Shown piece after piece: positions 36,170 through 46,994 of a DNA stretch of 64,000 nucleotides. Source of the DNA: Diorhabda sublineata (Eukaryota; Arthropoda; Insecta; Coleoptera; Chrysomelidae); assembly GCF_026230105.1 (NCBI RefSeq), contig NC_079477.1, positions 17,985,001 through 18,049,000 on the forward strand. Direction: 5' to 3'. Positions within the stretch are counted from its first letter, which is position 1; each line of letters opens with the position of its first letter. A program made the position numbers and the translations under genes. The notes under the pieces were generated by a model. The model saw only the letters and a program-made list of their open reading frames with translations, had not been told where the DNA came from and did not search any database.

Positions 36170-38545
36170 ATTCTTGGTAAAAGGCAATTCGAACGGACCA
36201 AAGTTTTTAGATTTGTTGAGAAAGCATAGTACCTGTCCTGCTCTGGGCGACGGGAATTGGGATAGCAGATTTCGTCGCTGTGCCAATGCGTCCGGTTTCC
36301 AGAGTAGAACAAAAAAGAAACAAAACAGCGTGATGACACTTTCTAGACCAAAATTCTCCGGTGTTGAAAAAGGCTCCTATTCAGATCTCAGGGTAGAGGC
36401 TGGTCTGGAGTGTCTGTTAGACAAAAATATCGATATTTCTACATTATACGAGGTCTTAACACTAATATAAACAGTGTACACCAACAATAGAAGAAAACTC
36501 ATATTCTAGCTTTAACAGAAACAAACAACATCCAATGTTCACCTAGAATATCCTGGATACGACTTACATACTCGATTCAGGTATAACTTTTGATTCGCCG
36601 TGACATCTTGCTAGTGGGAAGAGGATTGAACCTTCAAAATTCGATGTTATGTGGTTCAAAACAACGACTCAACAACAATCACGGACTAATTTAACTTATC
36701 AATATACCAACCAGAGTCCCCGGTAGAGATGATGATGTTGCTAATCTCTTAGTCTCTGGTCTGTACAACTGTACATGCACCGCTCGGAACATCAGTTCAC
36801 AAATTTATTTCAGCAACGTATGAACTAGAAATGCAAAGTTTGGCATTATAGATCGGCCAAATGGAAGCATCTAAAAAATTTCCTTGTTTGCTTCAACTAC
36901 AATGACCCTTTAGTGTGTGCAAACGATTTCGGAAATAATCTTGGTAGGTATGGAAGCCTACATTCCTTACTCCTTCAAGTGGCTTGTAGACAAAAATCCA
37001 TGATTTGATAAAAACTGCACTAGAACAGTAAACAACAACAACAAACAACTTTTATCGCAAATAACACTCTCGAAAAATACCTACAAGCAAACCATAAATG
37101 CCTGCAAGCAATGATCTAATGAGAGAGTGAAAAACAAACTTCAAAATCGCTCAAACCAGTCAAGATCTTTCTGGTCAGTAACAAAAGCAGTCATCCAAGT
37201 AAAAATTCCACCACTGACTGGAGAACATGCGTCAATCGCAGTGACCGCACATAAGGAAACAACTTGTTGGGTCGCATATTTGCTTCAAACTCTACATTTT
37301 ATTTAGACGGAAAACTACCATCCAGCCTGCCTTGAGTTAGTTCTTTGATGCCAGAAATCAATAAAGCCGCTGGCATAGATGGAATACCACCAATCGTATT
37401 TATGAAATGTGCAACTGAACTAACAAGTCCGGTATGAAAACTCTTTTCTCTATCATATAAAAGAGGTATCTTCCCTGCAGATTGGGAACTTGTTCGGGTT
37501 CAAACCAAAAAAGGAAAAAAGACGGTTCCAGTAACTACCGTCCAATTGCTTTAGTACTAGCAATTGCCAAAGTTATGGCGAAAGTCGTTAGCCAGCAAAT
37601 GTTGAGTCTGCTAACATCATCAGCGACCATCAATTTTGTAAACATAGATCAACCGAGAATCTTCTGGCCTATGCCTATAGAGAAATATGGGGAATCCTAA
37701 TGAATCGAACTGGCTTTTGACAGAGTTTGGTATTCCAACCTTCTAAATAAATGACGACCGTAAAGTTTGAGGTTAAAGCTGACGTTCCTCAGAAATATTA
37801 CCTACTCTCTTTATCATGTACATCAACGATCTACCCGACAAAACTACAAACCCGATCTACAGCTTCGCCGCACATTGGCCTCATCATTAAAATCAGCCGC
37901 CCCAATGAGCTCGGTTAACACCCAAATCCGTTATCAACAACAGATCACCACCATCAATATCGATCAGAAAATATTCTACAGTGAAGTGGAAACAATCTGA
38001 TTGAGTTTAATGCAGCAAAAACATGCTGCTGTTTTTACAAAGAAGGCTGGCACCGCGACTTAGGATATGGTCTTGTTTGGACGCAAATTTGCCTATTTGG
38101 TATTGAGGTTGCGAGCAATATGTCCTGGCATAGTCACTTGGCTGAATTAGCTGAGGAAGCTTCACAAAAACTTGCGGCCCTTTTTAAAATCAAATAGCTT
38201 TGTACCCCGCAGCAGCTTCTAATCCTCTAGAAGGCCCAGATTCGTCCATCTTTGGAGTAATGCTCGCAAATTTGGAACTCGGCTCCCAAGTATATCCTGG
38301 TGATGTTCTTAAGAGCTGTCCAACATAATACCACCTAGACCAGTATATGCAAGATGTACTCGAATAGCAGACGTAGCTCATGAACACCGGGTTTGCCTGC
38401 AGACTTTAAGAACGTCAAGCCTGCGGAATCAGCTACCGACATACGTCTTTCCCGAACACTACAACTTACAGAAATTTAAAGTCAATATCCACAGGTACCT
38501 CTATACGACAGGCACAAGTCGAATTACTCGAGTGTAATAGGGTTT
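36170..38545 (+). mobile_element. APE-type non-LTR retrotransposon relic (Jockey-superfamily-like)
   Basis: Plus-strand order: a 98-residue frame at 36174-36470 of unknown nature; endonuclease start 'LALTET' (36508) with 'EYPGYDLHTRFRYN' (36546-36590) and 'RDILLVGRGL' in a shifted frame; then RT with 'NKAAGIDGIPPIVFMKCATE' (37361-37420), 'FSLSYKRGIFPADW' (37444-37485), 'NYRPIALVLAIAKVMAKVV' (37536-37592), a badly decayed palm, and a C-terminal block 'LRNQLPTYVFPEHYNLQKFK' (38421-38480). It is a typical full-length ORF2 layout with dozens of stops. No catalytic YADD box could be read. Confidence 0.8.
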
Positions 38546-39225
38546 ACCCTCTCGTGCTTGCTTTTTTACATAAAAGAAGACAAATGGCTTGGAAGAATAA
38601 CCATAGTGATCAGCAAGTTCTCCAATTTTATCGCCGTTAGACTATTTTTTCTGGTGATATCTTGGAAATATTGTGGACAATAAAAAACTGGATGATCTGG
38701 ATTAACCGAGAAATAAAATATTGTTAAAATTGCATCAAATAAAATAATCAGGAATTGTTTAATCCCATAGGAACTTCTCGTAATAAGTAGTACAGAAGAA
38801 GAAAAAATTTGAACATCTTATTAAATAAAATCAATAATTTATTTGATATTATTATTTTTTCAGATAACACAATATTAGGAAGTTACATTACCTAATGAAC
38901 ACACTATATTTGGTTGTCTATCATGAAAAGTTGGTCTATCGAGAGGGATTTTAGATTTTAGTATTTACTTATTGAAATGATAATATATCATGCTCCAACA
39001 TTAAGGTACTGTACACCAGACTATATAGATACAAAAAAATTCCCCTCATGTTTATGATTTAAATAAGTTTTTCCTGAAATAACCAAATTATTCACCACTT
39101 CAGGTCTTATAATAAGTGACAAATACTATACTTTTATTTAGATCAGAGGGGCATATCCTACTAATAGTTTCTAAGTAATAATATCATTTTCTGAATTATT
39201 CACTTGATTATGAAATTTTATGTAC
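38546..39225. other. Intergenic AT-rich DNA
   Basis: Nothing recognised. Confidence 0.45.
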
Positions 39226-39230
39226 ACTTT

Positions 39231-39562
39231 GGCAAATACAGGAATGAATGTGAAATAGCCACGCTGTCAATGCGCGTTACTAGATAATGGTAGTAGGGAT
39301 TAGTACGGTCCCTCAAGCTCGTATACCTGACTAATATTGTCAGTTCTCTTATGTCTATTAGATAGTGAAGAGCACTGCATAGGTACCTACTTTCATTGTA
39401 TTTACTGGATACCGAGAAAGAATATATATTTTATTCTGGGGTACAGAATTTAGTACTTTGATTATTTACCGTACTAATTCACCAAGCGCATATTATCCTT
39501 CTTTGTCATCCGAATACTTTCTCATTTCAACTTCGTGCCTCTCATTCACTCCTGTATTTGCC
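39231..39562. mobile_element. MITE-like element with GGCAAATACAGG termini
   Basis: GGCAAATACAGGAATGAATG at 39231 is mirrored by the reverse complement of 39541-39562, GGCAAATACAGGAGTGAATG. The similarity runs on for a few more bases. The interior (about 280 bp) has no ORF. A target duplication could not be fixed; 'TAC' and 'TA' occur on both sides. Confidence 0.7.
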
Positions 39563-42240
39563 ATACTGTACTACATAATATGAGAAATTGAAATCTATGT
39601 GAGCAGCAGATGTAAATTATGCAAATTTTCTAATGTGTTCAAAATAAATGGTATTTTAGAGCTTTTTTGGGGGAGTGTAGCTTTAATAACACTTCCAAAA
39701 TATACCTTTAAAGGTTTTTTGTCTAATTATATATTAATTCTATGAAACACTGTATTCTGAAAATTTTACTCGTAGCACATCTAAAGCATTGAAAATTACA
39801 TCAAATGTATAATTTTAATTTAGATCATCAATTACGTCCCATAATAGGAAATTGTAATCCAGTAATAGTAACAATAATAATTGATATTTCAAACAATTCT
39901 ACTTTTGATGTGACCTCATTATGACTCTCAGCAATTTTTTAATGTAAGTGAAACTTCGACCAGAAAAACTACTAGATTGGGTTCGACTAAGCTAAGAAAA
40001 TTGTAGAAATGAATATTAGGTTAATTTCTACAACCTATTTTGTTTAATCACATTAGTTGGAAGAGTAACTGGTTTAAATAGGCATATTTCTATGTTAAAT
40101 TACTGTTATTGCGTGTAATAAAATAGAGAAAATAAGAAAAAATGAAAAAAAAGAATGATTAAAAAGAAGGTTTCTTAATAGAGATTATCCACTGCAACTT
40201 GACATGTTAGAAGATATCATCCTAATAGAAATTATTTATATAACTGTGAAACGTGGTTGCTAATAAATGACTTTGGTTGACATTGAACAGTACAAAAGTT
40301 AGAACAAATCTTAAAGATGACATTTAGTATCTTGTTCAGCAGTAGTAAAAAAATAAAGGGTCAGTTAAATATCAACTATTGGATTTTGCGGTTGGTTTTT
40401 TTTTGAACAAATAAAATTTCGAGAAATTAATTCATATATGTTGTTGTGTTATGCCATTGCACCAATTTGTGAAGAAAAACAAACTGCTGTACTGCTGTAG
40501 GATTAAAAGAACCCAGATTTTTTCAATACAAAGAACACGATATTCTACAGAAATTTGCCATACCAATTCATTCTGATAGTAAAGCATCTATAAGTTCCCG
40601 TTTAATCCGACACATCTGAGTTGAGAGTACCAATGAAAATTTACTGAAATCGGCAGAGTACCTTTAGTCAGGATTTCCGATCACACATTAATCAAAGGAA
40701 ATAAAGAATTTAATAAACGTGCCTCACAGAACTAGAAACATCTGTAATTGAACTGAAGTCCTTCTGTGGTGTGGAAAAGTGCTTCTATAAGAACGACTTC
40801 CTAATGAAAAAGGAACGAGAACTTTGATGCCACTTACACCGACCGCCCACGATGCATCTGTTTTGAAACAAAGGATGCAAACCAGTTGATCTTGCAACCC
40901 CGGCAACGTATAACAGAGGTGACTCGAATGAAACTAGTTTACAATCGGTTATACGTGACCTTGATTATCAAATGTTTATTTTGTTTTTTTTTTTCAATAT
41001 GAGTGATCAAGAGCTAAACCTTAAATTTGTGGGAGAAGTGAAAAAACAGTTTTTTATCTACATTCGATAAAAAGCTATAACATTCTATCTGTCTGAAACA
41101 GTTCTTGTGTTGCTACGAACAGTCTAGAGTTGACATTTTGACTTAGGTATGCTGTTTTTCTACAAGAAAGTGTCCAAGTCATAGATAATTATTAAGTTAT
41201 AGAGTTTTTAATTTTTCTATGTTTAAAAAGGTTTCAAATTTTTTTGGTAGATTACAGCCGTTTGCATTAATGCTTGAGTCAACACTACTTAAGTCTCTTA
41301 TTTTTTTTTATTTATCTAACAGGTTAGAGACAACAACAAAATATATAATTGATATTAAAAGTATATTTTAAATGATAAAACTATTATATGAAAAAGAAGT
41401 TTCACTTAAATTATAGTTCTAAACTTGAAGTGGAAATGTATTTAATACAATTATTTAGATTGTATTAGGATGCATATTTGTAACTAGAATTTTGTATCTT
41501 AAACTTGAATGATTTTGTTTTGATAAAAATACAGGGTTCCCATATTTCAAATAACAGTTATGTAATGTATCTTCGGGCTAACCAATGATGGTTGACCACA
41601 TTATTTGCAATAAAACTACTTTTTTACCTAATTAACCGAAATTTTAATTCTTAATATCTAACCAACAACCGTCTCATCGTGTTGGTCGGTTAACAATTAC
41701 AAAAAAGGTTGTATAGGTAGTGGAAATCATGTAGAGTTATGAGTCATACTGACGCAAAACACAATTTTATGTTTGAAACGAGATCCTACTCTCTATCTTA
41801 ATAATCGCATTAGTCACGGCAGTGATTAATGAATCCATTAATAACTGCTGTCAGATACTTTCTGCACAAATGAAAAAAAATTGCAAAGTAAATGTTCCTA
41901 GACCAGATTCGCACCCGGGACCTGAAGTTTGAAAACACTGAGCAATAGCAAAGAGCTATAAGCGACATTCAATGTGTTTATCGTATTGGGATCTCTGGTA
42001 GAGGCGTGGCTTAGAAAATTTTCCATAATGGTAAAAATATGAACTGGAGTCAGTAAGTCACTTTATGCATATAAATAAACGTGGATATTATCTAAAAATA
42101 TTTTTATAAATTTCTTTATAATTTAAATATAAAAGCAAAATTACGTTACAAGAAATTTGCAAATTTGCTTGCACAAAAACAAGCTATAAAAATTTCTCAT
42201 TGGTTGTAAAAGTGTGGACAAGTACCAAATAGTGGTTGTA
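39563..42240. other. Intergenic AT-rich DNA
   Basis: Around 40720-40910 the plus strand reads 'LPNEKGTRTLMPLTPTAHDA' in an otherwise open piece. The base composition differs from its surroundings, so it may be a repeat remnant of unknown kind. Nothing else is recognised. Confidence 0.4.
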
Positions 42241-42254
42241 ATTGTAAGTATTTT

Positions 42255-42435
42255 GGATTTTTATTTACTAACATCACATATTAAAGATAATCCGCATGAA
42301 ATAACAGTTGAAATATTAAAAGACGGTTGAATAATTGGAATGAGTTGTTCATGAATGATGCTGGTTTAAGTGGTATATGTAAACATGTTCTTGCAGTATC
42401 CAAGCTATACGTCTATCAATGATCCAAATTTGTTT
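42255..42435 (+). pseudogene. SWIM zinc-finger domain fragment
   Basis: The plus strand reads 'SHIKDNPHEITVEILKDG', a stop, 'IIGMSCS', then after a one-base frameshift 'NDAGLSGICKHVLAVSKLY'. Joined, the pattern is C-x-C-x8-C-x-H, within the SWIM definition (CxCxnCxH). The preceding beta-strand-like stretch also suits SWIM proteins. SWIM domains bind DNA or proteins and are found in Mutator-type transposases and in insect repeat-borne proteins. One stop and one frameshift make it a pseudogene. No parent gene can be identified. Confidence 0.6.
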
Positions 42436-42872
42436 ATTCTATACACAAAATGTTTAGTGGAAGGTTGAAAATGGAGATAATTGTTTCATCACGAACAAGC
42501 TTTGCTTTTACAATTAAATACACAACAGCACACTTTACTTTTTAATTTAATTTTCACTCTAAATAATGTATGTATAATCAAGTGATAGAATTAGAAAAAT
42601 AATTATTTCCACATAAATATTTGTATACTTGTAATCAGCTGTTATCGGTTCGACCTCTGATATTAAATTTCGCCACCAGATAGCGTACCCTAGTGCTAGA
42701 GATCCCAATATCTCTATTTTAACGCACCATGGTTTTTGAAACAACTTATAAATTGAAGTAGATACCTTTTGAAACAATATAAAATTGGCTCACACCTTTC
42801 AACATTATTGTGTCCTTAGATTTTTCAATGTTGTAATATTTTATGTTAAATTATGTTAAAAACCAACTAAAA

Positions 42873-42998
42873 ATGGATATAGAAAATGAAACTGAGTTTT
42901 CTTCAATACCATCAGAAATTAGAGAAGCTGTTGTTGCCTCATTAAATTTATTGCCGGAAAGGTCGAGGAAAGTATGTAATATAGCATTTGAATTTTGA
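42873..42998 (+). CDS. Short unexplained ORF or first exon, 41 residues
   Basis: The ATG at 42873 is preceded by AAA. The frame encodes an acidic start (MDIENETEFSSIPSEI) followed by 'REAVVASLNLLPERSRK'. A good splice-donor consensus, AAAGTATGT, sits directly after that string (about 42969). The frame otherwise stops at 42996. 'LLPERSR' resembles the start of N-terminal core-binding domains of eukaryotic tyrosine-recombinase-like (Crypton-type) proteins, but this is from memory and weak. It may be an isolated exon of a dead element. No downstream exon was found before the DDE relic at 43.6 kb. Confidence 0.3.
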   Translation: MDIENETEFSSIPSEIREAVVASLNLLPERSRKVCNIAFEF

Positions 42999-43639
42999 AT
43001 TGGCAAAAGGGATTATTAATAACTATAAATAAATACCATCCTCTTGTAATATTAGATACCCAATATTTTTGAAACAATACATAGATTTTTGTGTTGGTTA
43101 TTATAGACATATAGGATTATGATAATTTTCGATAACTATGTACTATGTTTGAATAAACAATAATATATTGTGTAAAATATTGGTTAGAATAAAATAATAG
43201 TAGTGTTTTTAATAATGTAACAAAAATATTGAGTAGTCGTAGATAAAGTACAGTATTCTACTCGCGTAAAATGAGTTATTATTCACTCGGTAATTTATGC
43301 CACTCGCTAACGCTCGTGAAAGTACCCTGCACCTCGTGAGAATTTGTGAGAATATTTTGTGTAGGAAGTGGATTAATTTACTCGATAGTAAGGAATATAT
43401 GAATTAGTTTTTGATAAAATAGAGTTCGATTTATAGTTGAGTAGCTCTACTTTGCAGGGAAAATCAAATTTTTAACGAATATTTCAGTTGTTACATTATC
43501 GAATGGTTTAAAAATTGGGTATATGAAATTAAAAATTTGAATAAAAAAGATAATGAGAGAGTATTTTTTTTAATTCTCATATTTACGTTGAAATGTTAAA
43601 ATGTTTTTTTCTTAGTTCTTGAGATCCTTTGTTTAAGTC

Positions 43640-44365
43640 AAAATTTAGGAACATGAGTAGTACAATTTATAAGAATAGAAGAAGAGAAAAGAGTAGCCAA
43701 AACGTATGATGTTTCTGTTACCTCGGAGAAACGTATTGTAGGTGAAGGGAATAGAAAATCGAGAGTGAAAACCGTAGACTTTCACGACGACATGAACAAT
43801 ACAAATTTTGTAAAGTGGTTAAAAGAAAAATTCATTCCCGGTACTCCAAAAAAAAATGTGTATTGGTATTGGATGATGCCCACAATACACTGTTAGAAGC
43901 GATTCTAATTTTTTCATGGAAAAATTTTTAAGTTAAAATCAACTAAAGCTGAGCTATATACAATTATATAAAAGTTCAACGCATGTTTTAAAACATATAT
44001 AATAGTTGAAATTTTAGCAGAACATGACATTTTAAAGTTACGTTTACCACCCTATCATCCGGAGCTAAACCCAATAGAAAAAATATGGGCTTTGGTGAAG
44101 AACGATGTAGCTGCTTGCAACGTACGTACCTTTTAAATTAGATGATGTGTGAAATTAACAGAGAAACATTTTGTGAGGTGCCTATAGAACATGGAAAAAT
44201 ATTTGCGCGAATGTGATCTTTCAAAATGAAGTCGAAGGAGAGCAAGCAATGGACAACGTGGCGTTTTAAATAATAAACTTAGGGGACGAGGATAGTGGTG
44301 ACAGCTAAAGTGAATTTTCAGCCGTCGACGATGAAGTCTTAGGTTGCAAACTCATCTTGTAGCCT
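43640..44365 (+). mobile_element. DDE_3 transposase relic, sister family of the 26-kb copy
   Basis: It starts with a possible helix-turn-helix tail ('TYDVSVTSEKRIVGEG'). It then skips to 'VDFHDDMNNTNFVKWLKEKF' (about 43776) and 'VLVLDDAHNT' in a shifted frame (about 43862, second catalytic Asp; the normal block is V-x-D-N-A-x-x-H). After an AT-rich insertion comes 'ILKLRLPPYHPELNPIEKIW' (44030-44090, last catalytic Glu), and finally an acidic tail 'INLGDEDSGDS' (44277-44310). The first-Asp region is deleted. Confidence 0.8.
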
Positions 44366-44641
44366 GTTATTTTTTTTTACTTTAATTCAAACTTCAATCA
44401 TATAACTTTTCAGTATCAAATGACAATTGTTTGATTTAATTAATTATTATTAATATTTTTTCCCTATAACAACAAACTCGTTTTGTTCCGATTGTATCAC
44501 GTATATTACCAAGAAGTCTATATCATTCAGTTAATCCCATAAAAATATTTAATAATAAAATCTGTGAGAAAATTTTGAGATTTTCTTATTGATTGTATGT
44601 ATTTTATTGGAGTAACAATATTAAATAAATGAGATATTCTT

Positions 44642-44685
44642 CACACACTAGTGCGTATAGTATTTTTTAGCACACACTAGTGCGT
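44642..44685. repeat. CACACACTAGTGCGT, two copies 29 bp apart
   Basis: Exact 15-base direct repeats at 44642-44656 and 44671-44685, each centred on the palindrome ACTAGT. They lie 280 bp past the DDE relic and may be terminal or subterminal repeats of that element. Confidence 0.7.
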
Positions 44686-45639
44686 GAACTCGATTTTATA
44701 TTTCCTATAATAATTGATCACACCTGCAGAAAAAAAAAATAATGTAAGAATCATGTGATGCGGATGTGTTGCATTCAGATTCAGTTAATCGGAAAACATT
44801 CACATTGGTCAAATATTTAATTTTAACTTAAATTTTGATTGCCAATTTTAATTATAAACTGAAGATAAAATTTTTATTTTTTTACTAATATTTATTTTAG
44901 ATATAATAATAACTTATTAAGGCCTTAACAAGTTTATAATGCTTTTTCGTCTTATTTTACTAATAATTCTATGTACGTTGCCGTTCAGTATTTCCAAGGT
45001 CATAGCTCGACGTTTTCCACTACCTCTATCTGTATATGAGATACATTCGTGCAATTTTGCCTAATTTTATAGAAAATTTTCAAGTCAGAATAAGTCACCC
45101 CAATCGATTTTACAAAACTGGAAATTTCTTCAATAAATTCGTAAATTTTTCAACTCATATCTATTGTCAAACATCTATTGTCTTCATGAAATAAGCCGGA
45201 CGGTGTTTTCAATTTAACATATAAATCTAGTCTCAACCTTTTCATGTACCGCAATGAACATGAATAAATAATATGTTCAGTCCACCCTTGACAAAATATA
45301 ACCCGAAAACGGAGAATTGTTCGAAATTAAAACCAAGGTATCTGCTAGAGGGATATGTCTAGATGTATCACAATATACGTTAATTAAGACAAAAGTAACG
45401 ATAACGTTAAAATACAAGAAAAGTAAAGAATGAAATAGAAGTGTTGAGTGAAAACAATGATCAACGATAAATTGGGAAAATCTTTCAAAGAAAATAACCA
45501 GAAGAATTAATGCTTAAAATTATAACAGGTTCTTTGCGATAATTGAACAAAAAAAATCATTGTACACATAATTCTGTACAAATTGTATATATGATGGTTA
45601 ACATATTTTCAGCTTTTCTCCGTTTTCATGTCGGATGCA

Positions 45640-45880
45640 GACAGTCATCACTAGATAGCAGAAGTTTATGGTACTGAAGCAATCAGTGATAATAAGGATA
45701 ATAAAGTCCGATAATGAATCAGGGAGTTTACACCATCTTGGCGGAAAGTGCTTCAGTAACAAGGAAGAAGTGAAAGTAGCTGTAAACTCTTGGATTTACA
45801 GGCAGGCGAAAGACTTCAAAATTTACCTCTAATCTATAACGCATGCATATAATCGACCCAACTTTTTGTCATTTTTATTA
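45640..45880 (+). mobile_element. mariner deletion derivative (N- and C-termini fused)
   Basis: 'IAEVYGTEAISDNK' (about 45654-45700), typical of the mariner N-terminus near the first helix-turn-helix, is followed within 25 bases by 'HLGGKCFSNKEEVKVAVNSW' and 'YRQAKDF' (45740-45820), typical of the last 60 residues. The DDD core between them is gone. A short non-autonomous copy is the simplest reading. Confidence 0.7.
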
Positions 45881-46832
45881 AATGTTACATTCAGTGTCTA
45901 CTGTATATATCGGTGTAAATAAAATACTAAAACATTTTAAGACTGTTTCAACTCCTATCCAGTGATCGAATGAACAAACCCACACCTAGCATGTAACGAT
46001 ACGATCTGTTCGCGTAGCGTTAACCTGCGTTGAAGATGTTTTCAGAAGAAGTGGCTACTACTAGACACAGAAATTTCAACCATATTCTGAAACATCATAG
46101 AAGGTAGGAGCTCATAATAGAGTAGTATTGGAATGTTAAAGATACATGCAAACAATAGAAGAAAATACGGGCAGTGTTGTAATTAGCGAGATAATTGTGA
46201 TGTAAATGGGATAAACGTGGAGTAGTAATTTAACTTAAAATTTTATTAACGAACCTTTAACCACGAAACGTTACAATTCATTTTTTACGAAACGTTTTAA
46301 CTGTCCAGAAAAATAATATAACAGGAAAAATAAACAATTGTAAAATGAATGTCGAACTTTTTTGCATTTGAAAAATAACATCTCTCTTTGGATTATGTTT
46401 ACCTCTAAGTTTTACAAATTAAGGGTACAATCAAGAAATTCAACATAACTCAACATAATTTATGAAATTTCGTTTCAGTTTCACTTTAGTTGTGTACTAG
46501 TAAAAACAGCACTTAAAACATTTTTGTATCATATATAAATAGTAAGTGAAAATTGCAATAAAAACTTTTTTTGATTCTCATTTTCTTTAATAATTTCGAT
46601 ACTACAGATAACAAAGCAAGCGTCTACGTACAGCCACCCAGAATTAAGCAGAAATTTTTAAGTACCAGCGCCTATAAGTTGGATCAGCATATTAAGTGTT
46701 GTTAATTTATATGTTTAATAGACGAACATAAACTTTATTTAAATAACTAAGCATTATCATTTATCTTGCACATAAAATATTACACACATCTCCCTACAAT
46801 AAAATTATTATCGAAGTAAAAAATTGTCTTTT

Positions 46833-46838
46833 TTTATT
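46833..46838 (-). terminator. Candidate polyadenylation signal of the KH gene
   Basis: AATAAA on the minus strand, 32 bases past the stop codon. Another lies at 46734-46739. Which one is used cannot be told from sequence. Confidence 0.4.
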
Positions 46839-46869
46839 TAATTGGGAACCCTGATCAAAATTTGGTCCT

Positions 46870-46994
46870 TTATTTTAATGGTCTGGAATAGGGAGAACCT
46901 TTATAACGAGATGTTTCGGCCAGACGTGAAGATGAAGATGTACTTGGAGTTGTTTTAGGATAAGATGAAGTCTTCCAAGGTCGTGATGATGTTT
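46870..46994 (-). CDS. KHDRBS-like: KH gene exon 6, terminal (residues 332-372)
   Basis: Acceptor CTTTTGCACAG. Ser/Thr-rich tail ending 'YKGSPYSRPLK' and TAA. It lies 6.2 kb from exon 5 and was found by its in-frame join and its composition, so it is slightly less certain than the others. Confidence 0.82.

Noticed and set aside
41899..41960. tRNA-like phrase (ATTCGCACCCGGGACCT.....CTGAGCAATAG) on the minus strand
   Set aside because: The T-stem is mismatched and no cloverleaf can be drawn. It is at best a degenerate tRNA-derived fragment.
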